The notes: generated by a model from the letters alone, not told the origin. A stretch of 64,000 nucleotides of DNA from JBMNMU01 sp050953505 (GCA_050953505.1 JBMNMU010000001.1:682001-746000); one strand, 5' to 3'. Counted from the first letter of the stretch, positions 34,411-43,470 are shown. Numbers and translations: made by a program.

Positions 34411-35301
34411 ATGAAAGTTCTGAAGAGGATAAATTTTAAAAAGTTTGGTATAGACATGTTATTTATTATAGCAGGTTGTACCATAGGAGCATTTTCCACT
34501 ATAGGGATTTTAATACCCAATGGATTAACAAGCGGTGGATTAACGGGCATGGTCCGTATCGTGCAAGGGTTCCTTGATATTAATTTTTCTATTTTATACT
34601 ACGGTGGAGCACTAATTATTCTCATTGTGTGTGCTATTTTTCTTGGGCTTAAGGAAGCAAGGAAAATATTACTGCTAACCATACTTTATCCAGCATTTAT
34701 GTTTATTTTTGAAAATATAAATTTTAACCTGTTAGAAAAAGAAGATATGCTATTAGCAGCTATTTATTGCGGTATTTTTACGGGGATATGTTCAGGTCTG
34801 ATTTTTACTAGGGGCTACTCCTTCAGCGGAACGGATACAATCGCTACAATTATTCAGAAGAAATTGTTGCCTCATATTGGCATCAGTAAAATCCTGCTGG
34901 TCATTGATACATTAATTATTGTGGGTTCTGGAATATTGTTCGGAAGAAATGTGGCATTATATGCACTGGTGACCCAAGTAATATTCTCAAAAACTGTAGA
35001 TGCAGTTATGTATGGTTTTGCTACAAAGGCTGTCCAGGTGGAGATCATTTCCAAGAATCGTGATGAAATAGCTCAATATATCCTTAATGATCTTGGAAGG
35101 GGTCTTTCTAATGTAACCATTACCGGAGAATATACCAAAACTGCTAGGGAAAAGATCGTGACCATATGCACGCCCCGTGAAAGTATGTTGATCAAACAGT
35201 TTGCTACGCAAATAGATAAAGAAGCCTTCGTAACGGTCATTCATGTTGATACTGTATGGGGTAAAGGCATGGGGTTTGGAGATTTGTCCCGGGATAAGTA
35301 A
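34411..35301 (+). CDS. YitT-family membrane protein (DUF161 + DUF2179)
   Basis: A 296-residue YitT-type protein. The N-terminal two thirds form about five to six membrane segments: FGIDMLFIIAGCTIGAFSTI, the conserved PNGLTSGGLTGM loop and GLIFTRGYSFSGTDTIATI. The C-terminal 80 residues form the soluble DUF2179 domain (VQVEIISKNRDEIAQYI, VTITGEYTKTAREKIVTIC, EAFVTVIHVDTVWGKGM). The family is widespread in Firmicutes, with no firm biochemical function. It is a single gene ended by a bidirectional terminator shared with the convergent tRNA gene. Confidence 0.92.
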   Translation: MKVLKRINFKKFGIDMLFIIAGCTIGAFSTIGILIPNGLTSGGLTGMVRIVQGFLDINFSILYYGGALIILIVCAIFLGLKEARKILLLTILYPAFMFIFENINFNLLEKEDMLLAAIYCGIFTGICSGLIFTRGYSFSGTDTIATIIQKKLLPHIGISKILLVIDTLIIVGSGILFGRNVALYALVTQVIFSKTVDAVMYGFATKAVQVEIISKNRDEIAQYILNDLGRGLSNVTITGEYTKTAREKIVTICTPRESMLIKQFATQIDKEAFVTVIHVDTVWGKGMGFGDLSRDK

Positions 35302-35305
35302 ATAA

Positions 35306-35335
35306 AAAAACACATCTCATTAAAGATGTGTTTTT
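35306..35335. terminator. Bidirectional terminator between yitT and tRNA-Arg
   Basis: CACATCT / AGATGTG stem flanked by AAAAA and TTTTT runs. It serves yitT on plus and the tRNA on minus. Confidence 0.85.
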
Positions 35336-35337
35336 CT

Positions 35338-35413
35338 TGGTGAGGCACGAGGGACTCGAACCCCCAACCGACAGATTCGAAGTCTGCGACTCTATCCATT
35401 GAGCTAGTGCCCC
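35338..35413 (-). tRNA. tRNA-Arg (anticodon TCG, reads CGA)
   Basis: A full cloverleaf on the minus strand. The acceptor GGGGCAC pairs with GTGCCTC with one G-T pair, and the D-arm GCTC...GAGT is present. The anticodon arm GCAGA-CTTCGAA-TCTGT places TCG at positions 34-36, and the T-arm GGGGG-TTCGAGT-CCCTC is intact. The discriminator base A and an encoded CCA end follow. Confidence 0.93.
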
Positions 35414-35668
35414 ATAATTTTTGAGCCAATACTTATTTTACTTCTATATGGAGGAAAAGTCAAATCATTATTTTTTCCAGATGAATCTTTCCCCTAAAAA
35501 CAGATTCAAAAGACAGGACTACAATATAAGGGCACTCGTTTGCTGCCCTCAGTTTACATTTCTGTTACAAATCCTTAAAATCTGCCAATTCGACAATAAA
35601 TATATTATAATAAAGGCGTCGAAATATGTTATTTTTTGCATTAGAATATAGATTTTGAGGTGTATGTT

Positions 35669-37129
35669 ATGAAAAGGGGTTTAAAGGTATTCATTTTAGC
35701 AGCGTTGATGATTTTATTAATGTGTAGCGTTGCTTATGCATCAGAGGACAGTATTACAGAATTAGACATCATAGCAGGATTAGAATTTTGCAATGAATAT
35801 CCGGTTACATTAAATGTAGACGGGAAGCATATTGAAACAGATGTAAATCCGGTGATTATTAAAGCAAGAACCCTCATACCGGCAAGAGCAGTATTTGAAA
35901 GCATGGGAGGGGCCGTTGACTGGAATGATGAAGACCGAGAGGTCCATGTCTCCTTAGGGGAATCAAAGGTTAACTTGTTGGTGGATTCAAAAACAGCTTA
36001 TCTCAATGGGGAGGAGAAAACCCTAGATGTGCCGGCCATGATTATTGGAGATAGAACCATGATCCCAGTAAGATTTGTCGCCGAATCTCTCGACTGCCAA
36101 GTGGGTTGGGATGATCCTTCAAGAACGGTTCTTATTTCATCACCTGTTATTGAAGAACCTCTCCTCATTAGCGACATAAGAGTAGAAGACCTAGAGGATA
36201 AATATAGAGTAGTGATGGAGGGGGATGATCAACTAGAAGCATATAACACCTTTGCTTACGATAATCCCGATCGGTTCGGAATAAATATAAAAGATGTCCA
36301 GTTAGGGATGGAAGAGGGGAACCTAGATATACAAAATGAAATCTTTAAGGATATCAGATTTTCACAGTTTGATGCGGAAACAGTCAGAGTAGTGGTGGAT
36401 TTAGAGGAAAAAGTGGCCGGGAAGATTAGCATGTCTAAAGATAGGACAAGCATATACATAGATTTCGGTAAAACACAGGCCATAGATCATGAAAAATTAG
36501 GGGACACCACCGTTGATGGTTTGGCAGTATTAGATTGGCGTGCAACGGGTAAATTGATTATAATAGATCCGGGGCATGGCGGAAAGGACCCAGGTGCCCA
36601 AGGAAGGCAAAATGGAAAGGTGGTCATAAATGAAAAGGATATTAATTTGGATATAGCCTTACGCCTCAATGAAAAATTAATGGCTGCAGGTGCCAACACC
36701 TATATACTCAGAGAAGATGACACTACAATAAGTCTCTATGACCGACCTGCTATGGCCAATGAGGCAAATGGTGACTTATACATAAGCATACATAATAACT
36801 CTGCCACAAGCTCTTCGGCAAATGGTACAGAAACTTACTTTTACAGCAAGAGCAATGAAGCGGATTATGGAATTGATACAAAGCGTTTTGCTACATTGGT
36901 TCATAATGAAATTGTAAAGGCACTGGGAATTAATGATAGAGGAGTAAAGAAGGAGCTGGCATATGCCGTAATCAACAGAACAAAGATGCCTGCCATTATT
37001 GTAGAAGGAGCCTTCATATCCAATCCTAATGATTTAGAATACATGCTTACGGATGAATTCAGAGAAAGATATGCCTTCGGTGCAGCAAAGGGAATCATCC
37101 AACTTCTTAATGAAAGTATAGAAAACTGA
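35669..37129 (+). CDS. N-acetylmuramoyl-L-alanine amidase with stalk and AMIN-like domains
   Basis: A 486-residue exported peptidoglycan amidase. An N-terminal signal peptide ends near AYASED. Residues about 45-160 form a copper-amine-oxidase-N-like (stalk) domain: PVTLNVDGK, PARAVFESMGGAVDWN, DRTMIPVRFVAESL. Residues about 165-270 form an AMIN-like domain. The C-terminal Amidase_3 domain has the zinc ligands in IIDPGHGGKDPG, NEKDINLD and SIHNNS, and the catalytic glutamate in IIVEGAFISN. It cleaves the lactyl-peptide bond in cell wall. The start at 35669 sits 7 bp after GAGGTG; a GTG at 35660 is less likely. The preceding 250 bp after the tRNA hold no gene. Confidence 0.93.
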   Translation: MKRGLKVFILAALMILLMCSVAYASEDSITELDIIAGLEFCNEYPVTLNVDGKHIETDVNPVIIKARTLIPARAVFESMGGAVDWNDEDREVHVSLGESKVNLLVDSKTAYLNGEEKTLDVPAMIIGDRTMIPVRFVAESLDCQVGWDDPSRTVLISSPVIEEPLLISDIRVEDLEDKYRVVMEGDDQLEAYNTFAYDNPDRFGINIKDVQLGMEEGNLDIQNEIFKDIRFSQFDAETVRVVVDLEEKVAGKISMSKDRTSIYIDFGKTQAIDHEKLGDTTVDGLAVLDWRATGKLIIIDPGHGGKDPGAQGRQNGKVVINEKDINLDIALRLNEKLMAAGANTYILREDDTTISLYDRPAMANEANGDLYISIHNNSATSSSANGTETYFYSKSNEADYGIDTKRFATLVHNEIVKALGINDRGVKKELAYAVINRTKMPAIIVEGAFISNPNDLEYMLTDEFRERYAFGAAKGIIQLLNESIEN

Positions 37130-37334
37130 TGGTATAATGTTCATTGAAGCACAATGAACGATGTACAATGATGTAAGAGTTGTATAGCTTCATACAGGTG
37201 AATAGTCAGAGGGAACAAAATCCATCGATTGATCACTTTAGCTAGCAACTCTTTTTGCTTGCACCTATAGTTAAAGCACATGATGTTCATCGCAAATGGA
37301 CATTTAAAAATATAAAATAAAATGGGAGATGAAA

Positions 37335-38180
37335 ATGACAACTAATACAAAATTCACAGGGAGCAGTAATTATGTAGCATCTGATGAGCTGATGCATTCA
37401 GTAAATGTTTCAATTGCTTTGGAAAAGCCGCTGCTGATTAAAGGCGAACCAGGAACGGGAAAAACCATGTTGGCTGAATCAATAGCCAATGCACTAGGAA
37501 AAGACTTGGTTATATGGAATATTAAATCCACAACAAAGGCTCAAGATGGCTTGTATGTATATGACACAGTACAGCGCCTCTATGATAGCCAGTTTGGTGA
37601 GGGGAATGTGTCTGATATTAAGAAATATATTAAGCTAGGCAAATTGGGAGAAGCATTTTCTTCAACTGACCAGGTGGTTCTGTTAATTGACGAAATAGAT
37701 AAGGCAGATCTAGAATTCCCCAATGACCTTCTGTGGGAGCTTGACAAAATGGAGTTTTATATTCCTGAAACAAAAGAAACAATTAAGGCAAAACAAAGGC
37801 CTATCGTTATCATAACCTCTAATGCAGAAAAGGAATTGCCAGATGCCTTCCTTAGAAGATGTATTTTTCACTATATAGAGTTTCCTGATCGAGAAAAGAT
37901 GGAGGAAATTATCAAAGTACATTACGGTGATATAGAGAAAAAACTTTTAAATCAAGCTCTAGAATCATTTTATACAATTAGAGAGATGAAGGAACTGCAG
38001 AAAAAGCCTAGTACTTCAGAGCTTCTAGACTGGCTCCAAGCCCTTATGATTAGTGGAATATCTGTTGATAGGATCAAGGAAGAGATTCCTTTTGTAGGTG
38101 TTTTGCTTAAAAAGAACCAGGATATTGATGTAATGTCTGAAATTAGAGACAAAGGCTACACTTTAAAGAGATGGTTTTAA
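37335..38180 (+). CDS. MoxR-type AAA+ ATPase
   Basis: A 281-residue AAA+ ATPase of the MoxR group. Walker A is GEPGTGKTMLAES (about residues 37-49), Walker B is VVLLIDEIDKAD (about 114-125), sensor 1 is IVIITSNAEKELP (about 155-167), and the arginine-finger region is FLRRCIFHYIEFP. These ATPases act as chaperones that insert metals or remodel partner VWA proteins. The partner CoxE-like VWA gene follows after one base. The start at 37335 is favoured by spacing from GGGAG. A TATAAT at 37133 followed by a GTTCATT/AATGAAC inverted repeat (37139-37159) may be the promoter region of the pair. Confidence 0.9.
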   Translation: MTTNTKFTGSSNYVASDELMHSVNVSIALEKPLLIKGEPGTGKTMLAESIANALGKDLVIWNIKSTTKAQDGLYVYDTVQRLYDSQFGEGNVSDIKKYIKLGKLGEAFSSTDQVVLLIDEIDKADLEFPNDLLWELDKMEFYIPETKETIKAKQRPIVIITSNAEKELPDAFLRRCIFHYIEFPDREKMEEIIKVHYGDIEKKLLNQALESFYTIREMKELQKKPSTSELLDWLQALMISGISVDRIKEEIPFVGVLLKKNQDIDVMSEIRDKGYTLKRWF

Positions 38181-38181
38181 T

Positions 38182-39378
38182 ATGTTTATAGATTTTTTTA
38201 ATTTACTTCGCTTACGAGGTTTAGATGTATCGCTAAACGAATGGATGGCCTTAATGGAAGCCCTGGATAAAGGTCTGGCAAAATCAAGCTTGATGGGTTT
38301 TTATCAGCTTTGTAGAAGTATCCTGGTAAAAAGTGAGTCGGACTATGATAAGTTTGACTTAATATTCGCTGAATATTTCAAAGTGATTTCTACAGAAGAG
38401 GAGATTCCTGAGGAGCTGTGGAAATGGCTTAATGAAGATGTTCTTGTCAGAGATATTAATGACAAAACCATGCTGGATGATTTTCTCTTGGAACTGGAAG
38501 AGCTTCAGCAAAGGCTGAAGGAGCGTATGGCAGAACAAAAGGAAAGGCATGCAGGAGGGAACTACTGGATTGGAACAGGAGGAACCTCCACGATGGGACA
38601 TAGTGGTTATCATGCAAGGGGCATTAGAGTCGGCGGTGAGGGCCGTCACAAAAGCGCTGTCCAGGTTGCTGGCGATAGGAAATTCAGAGACTTTCGACAG
38701 GATAGTATACTGGATATCAGGCAATTTCAAATGGCTTTTAGAAAGCTGAGACAATTCTCATCAAGAATTGATGGCGCAAAGACAGAATTGGACATAGATG
38801 GAACCATTGATGAAACCTGTAATAATGCAGGGAATCTAAAGCTAGTATGGGAAAGGCCGAGGAAAAATACTGTAAAGCTCCTATTACTTTTTGATTCCGA
38901 CGGCTCTATGATGCCTTATAGCAGGCTTTGTAATCAGCTGTTTCAAGCAGTTAGCAAATCAAACCATTTTAAGGACGTAAAGATATACTATTTCCATAAT
39001 TGCATTTATGAACATCTTTACACTACTCCATATTGTACTAGAGGAGAGTGGATCGATACCGAATGGGTACTGTCAAATCTAAGTAGCGAATACAAGGTTA
39101 TTTTTGTTGGAGACGGCACCATGGCGCCCTCAGAGCTTCTTAATAAGGGTGGCAATTGTTACATCGGATTATATAACGATATCCCAGGTATCGAATGGCT
39201 GAAGCGATTCCAAAAGAAATATCCAAAACATATATGGCTAAATCCTATTCACGAAAGGGATTGGGAATATATATATGGAAGTAAGACCATTATGCTCATA
39301 AAAGAGCTTTTTCCAATGTTCGAGCTTACTATTGATGGCCTGGAGGCAGGAATAAAAAGACTGCTGGTAAGCAGATGA
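38182..39378 (+). CDS. VWA-domain protein (CoxE-like)
   Basis: 398-residue partner of the MoxR ATPase. The N-terminal third is helical and acidic (LNEWMALMEALDKGLAKSSL). A glycine-rich segment near residues 125-155 (GGNYWIGTGGTSTMG) precedes the C-terminal VWA-like domain. Its MIDAS-type strand is LLLLFDSDGSMMPYS (about 233-247), where DxDGS replaces the classical DxSxS, as in CoxE-type proteins. MoxR-CoxE pairs mature metalloenzymes such as CO dehydrogenase in some bacteria (family knowledge). No such enzyme is adjacent, so the client is unknown. Confidence 0.88.
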   Translation: MFIDFFNLLRLRGLDVSLNEWMALMEALDKGLAKSSLMGFYQLCRSILVKSESDYDKFDLIFAEYFKVISTEEEIPEELWKWLNEDVLVRDINDKTMLDDFLLELEELQQRLKERMAEQKERHAGGNYWIGTGGTSTMGHSGYHARGIRVGGEGRHKSAVQVAGDRKFRDFRQDSILDIRQFQMAFRKLRQFSSRIDGAKTELDIDGTIDETCNNAGNLKLVWERPRKNTVKLLLLFDSDGSMMPYSRLCNQLFQAVSKSNHFKDVKIYYFHNCIYEHLYTTPYCTRGEWIDTEWVLSNLSSEYKVIFVGDGTMAPSELLNKGGNCYIGLYNDIPGIEWLKRFQKKYPKHIWLNPIHERDWEYIYGSKTIMLIKELFPMFELTIDGLEAGIKRLLVSR

Positions 39379-39424
39379 TTCAAAAGGGTGGCTCCGTGAA
39401 TCTTTATGCTTAAACTGCAAAATA

Positions 39425-39438
39425 GGAACATATGTTTA
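39425..39438. promoter_or_regulatory. LexA (SOS) box of lexA
   Basis: GGAACATATGTTTA matches the Gram-positive SOS box GAAC-N4-GTTY. It overlaps the -35 of the lexA promoter, giving autorepression. Confidence 0.85.
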
Positions 39439-39463
39439 CAACCTATACAAAATGTGATAGTAT
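39435..39463 (+). promoter_or_regulatory. lexA promoter
   Basis: -35 TTTACA (39435-39440), 17-bp spacer, -10 TAGTAT (39458-39463), overlapped by the SOS box. Confidence 0.75.
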
Positions 39464-39505
39464 GTTCTTAATAGTATTAAGGGTACATGGATGAGGAGGT
39501 ATGGA

Positions 39506-40168
39506 ATGGAACCGTTGAAAGAAAGAGAAGGACAAATACTCAGCTATATGAAAAATGTAATCAAGAAGAAAGGTTACCCCCCTACAGTCCGTGAAATTTG
39601 TACAGCCTTAAATATAAAATCTACTTCTACGGCTCACAAAGATATAGGGAATCTTGAAAAAAAGGGTTATATTAAAAAAGATCCTTCAAAGCCCAGGGCT
39701 CTAATGATTATTGAGCCAGATTCAGAAGAAAAGATAGAAGCCAAAGAATCCGCACCTGAACCAATAAGTAACACGGAAAGGGCCGATGTGGTTGAGGTAC
39801 CAGTTGTTGGCAGTATTGCAGCCGGTACTCCCATTTTAGCTGAGGAAAATATCGAAGATTCCTTTCCTGTACCAGCACGCTTTGTTTCCAAGGGAAAGAA
39901 CTTTATGCTTACCGTAAAAGGGGAGAGCATGATAGAGGCGGGAATATTTGATGGAGACTATATTTTAGTACAGCAACAAAACACCGCCAACAATGGCGAT
40001 ATTGTGGTGGCAATGGTAGATGGATTTGAAAGTGAGGCTACAGTAAAAACCTTCTATAAAGAGGAAAATCATATTAGGCTCCAACCAGAAAACCCATATA
40101 TGAGTCCGATCATTGTCAATGATGTAAAAATTTTAGGTTTAGTTAAAGGCGTTTTCCGTTACTTTTAA
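39506..40168 (+). CDS. lexA: LexA repressor
   Basis: 220-residue SOS repressor and self-cleaving S24 peptidase. Residues 1-65 form the winged helix (YPPTVREICTALNIKSTSTAHKDIGNL at about residues 26-52). The cleavage site is A106-G107 in SIAAGTPIL. The catalytic dyad is S141 (KGESM) and K181 (EATVKTF). An acidic linker of about 30 residues joins the domains. The start at 39506 follows GGAGG with proper spacing; a frame-mate ATG at 39491 contains that ribosome site. Its SOS box lies 70 bp upstream. It is a single gene with terminators downstream. Confidence 0.96.
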   Translation: MEPLKEREGQILSYMKNVIKKKGYPPTVREICTALNIKSTSTAHKDIGNLEKKGYIKKDPSKPRALMIIEPDSEEKIEAKESAPEPISNTERADVVEVPVVGSIAAGTPILAEENIEDSFPVPARFVSKGKNFMLTVKGESMIEAGIFDGDYILVQQQNTANNGDIVVAMVDGFESEATVKTFYKEENHIRLQPENPYMSPIIVNDVKILGLVKGVFRYF

Positions 40169-40216
40169 TACATGTGCCGGAATTTTAAAACCACAAAGAC
40201 CTATGATAGCATGAAA

Positions 40217-40240
40217 AAAGGACAGTAATACCTGTCCTTT
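40217..40240 (+). terminator. lexA hairpin 1
   Basis: AAAGGACAG / CTGTCCTTT with a 6-nt loop about 50 bp after lexA. It has a weak T-tail. Confidence 0.6.
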
Positions 40241-40252
40241 CAGAGTGTGAGC

Positions 40253-40293
40253 AAATCCCATAAAGCAGCAAAAACTGCTGATGGGATTTTTTT
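40253..40293 (+). terminator. lexA terminator 2
   Basis: AAATCCCAT / ATGGGATTT with an inner AGCAG/CTGCT stem and a run of seven T residues. Confidence 0.8.
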
Positions 40294-40347
40294 AGCCCTA
40301 TGCCAAATGTCCAGGTTGGCCTTAAAATAGTGTTAGTTAATTTATTA

Positions 40348-40384
40348 GAAAATCCCGTTAGCAGCTAGTGCCAGCGGGATTTTC
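40348..40384 (-). terminator. Terminator of the aminotransferase operon
   Basis: GAAAATCCCG / CGGGATTTTC hairpin just downstream of the minus-strand aminotransferase stop; read on minus it ends in TTTTC. Confidence 0.75.
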
Positions 40385-40402
40385 TTGAAAGGGTTTGTTT
40401 TT

Positions 40403-41728
40403 TTATTTAATCATATTGTCTACGGAATCTAATACCTTATCCATGATAGCCAAAGCATCTCTTAACTCTTTTTCAGTTATGATCAATGGTGGACATACTA
40501 GTATCATATTCTCGTGAGAATAGGTTGAGAAGCCTTCTGCTTTAAGCATGCCAACGATTTTACCCATAAGTCCTTCTACATCATTGTTGAATGGAACAAT
40601 AGGTTCTCTGGTAGCCTTGTCTTTAACCAGCTCAACACAGCTAAATAATCCAATATGTCTAACTTCGCCTACGCAAGGATGTTTTTCTACAAAGCCGTCC
40701 AAGATTTCAGCAAGGACAGGGGCAAGCTTTGCTACATTTTCTGGTGCTTTATCTTCGATATAGGCATCCATTGTAGCGATGGCAGCTGCACATCCCATTG
40801 GATGAGCGCTATAAGTAAGTCCGCAGAACATTTTATTATCATCAAAGTGTTTTGCAATCTTTTCAGAAACGATGACTCCGCCTAATGGAACATATCCGCA
40901 AGTTGAACCTTTTGCAAAGGTTACAAGGTCAGGAACTATATTAAACTGTTGGAATGCAAATACAGTACCAGTTCTATAGAAGCCTGCCATGACCTCATCG
41001 CATACCATAACGATATTATATTTAGTACAAAGAGCTCTTACGCCTTCAAGGTAGCCTTTTGGAGGTATAAGAATACCATTGGAGCCTACAACGGTTTCTA
41101 AGAACAAACCAGCAATTAAATCTGGGCCTTCATACAGAATTTGATTTTCTAATAGTTCAAGATAAAAAGCGGTTACATCTTCTTCAGATTCAAATTTGCA
41201 TGCTCTTGGCGCTCTATAAGCATAAGGGCCGTCAAACTTTATAAAGCCGGGAAGGCCTGGCTCGTTGATAAATCTTCTTGGTTCACCGGTTAAGTTTCCT
41301 GCTCCAGCAGAGGCACCGTGATAGCTTCGGTATGAGGAAAATATTTTCCATTTTCCAGTATAAGCTTTACACATTTTTATAGCATTTTCATTTGCTTCAG
41401 CCCCAGCATTGGTAAAGAATACTTTACCACCTTCAAAACCAGAAGCTTCAACTAATTTTCTAGCTGCTTCTGAACGGACATCAATGGAATATCCTGGTCC
41501 CATAAAAGGCATTTTGTCAGCTTGATCCTTAATAGCTTGAATAATTTTTTTGTGTCCATGTCCTAGGTTTGAGTTTACCAGCTGTGCAGACATATCGTAA
41601 TATTTGTTACCGTCTTCGTCCCAGAAGTAGATACCTTCTGCTTTAGACACAACCATAGGGTTGATCTTATTTTGTGCACTCCATGAGTACAGATTATATT
41701 TCATACCTTGTTCTTTGATAGTAGACAT
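40403..41728 (-). CDS. Class III PLP-dependent aminotransferase (taurine:pyruvate-transaminase-like)
   Basis: 441-residue fold-type I omega-aminotransferase. The PLP lysine is K273 in FAKGSTCGYVPLGG. The cofactor-binding pieces FFTNAGAEANENAIK, YRSYHGASAG and VCDEVMAGFYRTG are all visible. It transfers a terminal amino group to a keto acid, probably pyruvate. Overall resemblance is to taurine:pyruvate aminotransferase (Tpa) and beta-alanine or GABA transaminases. The upstream partner is a CoA-acylating aldehyde dehydrogenase 12 bp away, so the aldehyde product should go directly to an acyl-CoA. Taurine via sulfoacetaldehyde is one reading; beta-alanine via malonate semialdehyde is another. 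The unit is driven by a sigma-54 promoter. Confidence 0.85.
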   Translation of the reverse strand: MSTIKEQGMKYNLYSWSAQNKINPMVVSKAEGIYFWDEDGNKYYDMSAQLVNSNLGHGHKKIIQAIKDQADKMPFMGPGYSIDVRSEAARKLVEASGFEGGKVFFTNAGAEANENAIKMCKAYTGKWKIFSSYRSYHGASAGAGNLTGEPRRFINEPGLPGFIKFDGPYAYRAPRACKFESEEDVTAFYLELLENQILYEGPDLIAGLFLETVVGSNGILIPPKGYLEGVRALCTKYNIVMVCDEVMAGFYRTGTVFAFQQFNIVPDLVTFAKGSTCGYVPLGGVIVSEKIAKHFDDNKMFCGLTYSAHPMGCAAAIATMDAYIEDKAPENVAKLAPVLAEILDGFVEKHPCVGEVRHIGLFSCVELVKDKATREPIVPFNNDVEGLMGKIVGMLKAEGFSTYSHENMILVCPPLIITEKELRDALAIMDKVLDSVDNMIK

Positions 41729-41740
41729 TTTTATCCTCCT

Positions 41741-43162
41741 TTATTTAAAAGCGTTTACGATTTCTTCATCGAATAACTCTTCATCAGTAGGTTGGAAAGA
41801 AGGAATTGGCCTTGATACATAGCAGAAATTCAATAAATCTTTCCATGTAGCGTTGTGGGAGATACTATTGTTTCCCCAAGTTCCGCAACCTAAAGTCATT
41901 GACATTGGGAAGCCAGAAGTCCAAGCACCGCTATTTACTAATGATTGTGCTTGATTTACAGCAACCTTACATACAGGAACGACTTCAGCTATCTTTGTGA
42001 CTCTTTCTTTAATAGATGTATGGATACCGCAGCTATGGCCTTTTCCTTGGTATTCAAGGATTTTCATCATCTTGTCAACACCATCTTCGAAATCCTTACA
42101 CTTTCTTATGCCAGAAACAGGGGATAGCTTTTCACCAGTAAATGGGTATTCGTTTCCATATCCGCCATTTTCTTCAACCATAAGAAGCACTGTATCTTCT
42201 GGAACTTCTACTCCTGCAAGCTCAGCGATCTTCTTAGCAGGCTGTGCAACGATATGTCTGTTTAAAACATGATTTTCTGGGCTTTCAGGCCATATGGTTT
42301 TTAAGATTTTAGCCTTATCTTCTGTATCTTCTTTAATAAGGATAGCGCCTCTTTTTGCCATGGCAGCGACAAACTCATCATAGCAGCTTTCAAATACAAT
42401 GATGTTGTTTTCTGTTGAACAGGAGGTAGCATTATCAAATGTTTTAGATCTGATGATTTTATCGGCAACCTCATCCATATCCACAGTACCGTCTACCATA
42501 CTGACCACGTTTCCTGTTCCTACGCCGATAGCAGGTGTGCCGGAGGAATATGCTTGTTTAACCATTGGTGTACCACCAGTGGCCAGAATAAAGTCACACT
42601 GCTGCATCAATTCCCAGGATGTTTCTACGCTGACCATTTCAGGATCGATAGCCTGTACTAGATCCTCTGGCGCATCAAATTTCTTTAAGACCTCTCTGAT
42701 CTTTGCAGTAACATCAAAGTTAGTTTGTCTTGCTTTTGGATGTGGCGCTAGAATAACTGCATTCCTTGTTTTTATAGCCATAAGTGATTTAACGACAGGA
42801 GTTGCTTCGCCATTGGTTACAGGCATAATGGCACCGATGACACCCATAGATCTAGCATATTTCTCCATGCCCATCTCTTCGTCAACTTCCACAAGCCCAA
42901 CTGATTTTTTACCTTTCATTTGGAAATATGTTCCTTTTACCTTAGCAAACATTTTTGCCTGCTTGTCTTTAGCTACTCCCATTCCGGATTCAGCTACAAG
43001 CTGTTCTCCAAATCTGAGAGCTACATCGGGCTGGGTCAGGGCATAGGCAACAGCGCCTGTCAACTGATCAACCCTCTCCTGGGTAAAATTTTCTGCGATG
43101 GCCTGAGCTGCACGAGCTTTCTCAATTAAACCAGCTACGTATTTTGCGTAATCAAGTGACAT
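41741..43162 (-). CDS. CoA-acylating aldehyde dehydrogenase (SauS/EutE-like)
   Basis: A 473-residue aldehyde dehydrogenase of the CoA-acylating group. The catalytic cysteine is C248 in NATSCSTEN. The nucleotide-binding segments are GVIGAIMPVTNGEATP and the glycine-rich FILATGGTPMVKQAY. The C-terminal GIHTSIKERVTK region is shared with AdhE and EutE. It oxidises an aldehyde to the CoA thioester with NAD(P). Its partner aminotransferase suggests sulfoacetaldehyde (SauS reaction) or a similar short acidic semialdehyde as substrate. A GGAGG-type ribosome site precedes the start. A 215-residue frame on the opposite strand is a shadow. No thiolase, kinase or sulfonate transporter is adjacent, so the pathway is incomplete in this window. 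Confidence 0.85.
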   Translation of the reverse strand: MSLDYAKYVAGLIEKARAAQAIAENFTQERVDQLTGAVAYALTQPDVALRFGEQLVAESGMGVAKDKQAKMFAKVKGTYFQMKGKKSVGLVEVDEEMGMEKYARSMGVIGAIMPVTNGEATPVVKSLMAIKTRNAVILAPHPKARQTNFDVTAKIREVLKKFDAPEDLVQAIDPEMVSVETSWELMQQCDFILATGGTPMVKQAYSSGTPAIGVGTGNVVSMVDGTVDMDEVADKIIRSKTFDNATSCSTENNIIVFESCYDEFVAAMAKRGAILIKEDTEDKAKILKTIWPESPENHVLNRHIVAQPAKKIAELAGVEVPEDTVLLMVEENGGYGNEYPFTGEKLSPVSGIRKCKDFEDGVDKMMKILEYQGKGHSCGIHTSIKERVTKIAEVVPVCKVAVNQAQSLVNSGAWTSGFPMSMTLGCGTWGNNSISHNATWKDLLNFCYVSRPIPSFQPTDEELFDEEIVNAFK

Positions 43163-43219
43163 ATTTTTTCCTCCTTTTTATATTTAATGTAATTAAAAAC
43201 AACTTTACATTTATTAAGT

Positions 43220-43235
43220 AGCAAATATTATGCCA
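43220..43235 (-). promoter_or_regulatory. Sigma-54 (-24/-12) promoter of the aldehyde dehydrogenase operon
   Basis: On the minus strand TGGCATAATATTTGCT fits TGGCAC-N5-TTGCW: GG and GC are separated by exactly 10 bases. It lies 58 bp upstream of the dehydrogenase start codon. Confidence 0.85.
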
Positions 43236-43371
43236 AAATAAATAATAACTAGAAAATATAAACATTTACGGAATAACTGTCAGGGGATTGAAAATTCAGG
43301 CTTTTCTAACAAACTGAAAAGTAATTGTAATGATATGTTCGCATTGCTTTTCTACTTCTCGTTCAGCATTC

Positions 43372-43387
43372 GATTCAATATTGAATC
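43372..43387. promoter_or_regulatory. Activator site (UAS) A
   Basis: Perfect palindrome GATTCAAT/ATTGAATC, about 140 bp upstream of the sigma-54 promoter. It shares GATTCA-N4-TGAATC with site B. Confidence 0.75.
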
Positions 43388-43424
43388 TATCATTCTTAAT
43401 TGTTCTAATTCTGCCATAACGAAT

Positions 43425-43440
43425 GATTCAACAATGAATC
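43425..43440. promoter_or_regulatory. Activator site (UAS) B
   Basis: GATTCA-ACAA-TGAATC palindrome, 53 bp (five helical turns) from site A. Confidence 0.75.
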
Positions 43441-43454
43441 AAAGATGCAGTTAT

Positions 43455-43470
43455 GAATCAATCATGAGTC
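43455..43470. promoter_or_regulatory. Activator site (UAS) C, degenerate
   Basis: GAATCA-ATCA-TGAGTC, a two-mismatch version of the same palindrome, 30 bp from site B and overlapping the end of the regulator gene. Confidence 0.5.

Noticed and set aside
42399..43046. A 215-codon open frame on the plus strand
   Set aside because: It lies antisense to the aldehyde dehydrogenase, has low-complexity Ser/Thr composition and no ribosome site; it is a shadow of the real gene.
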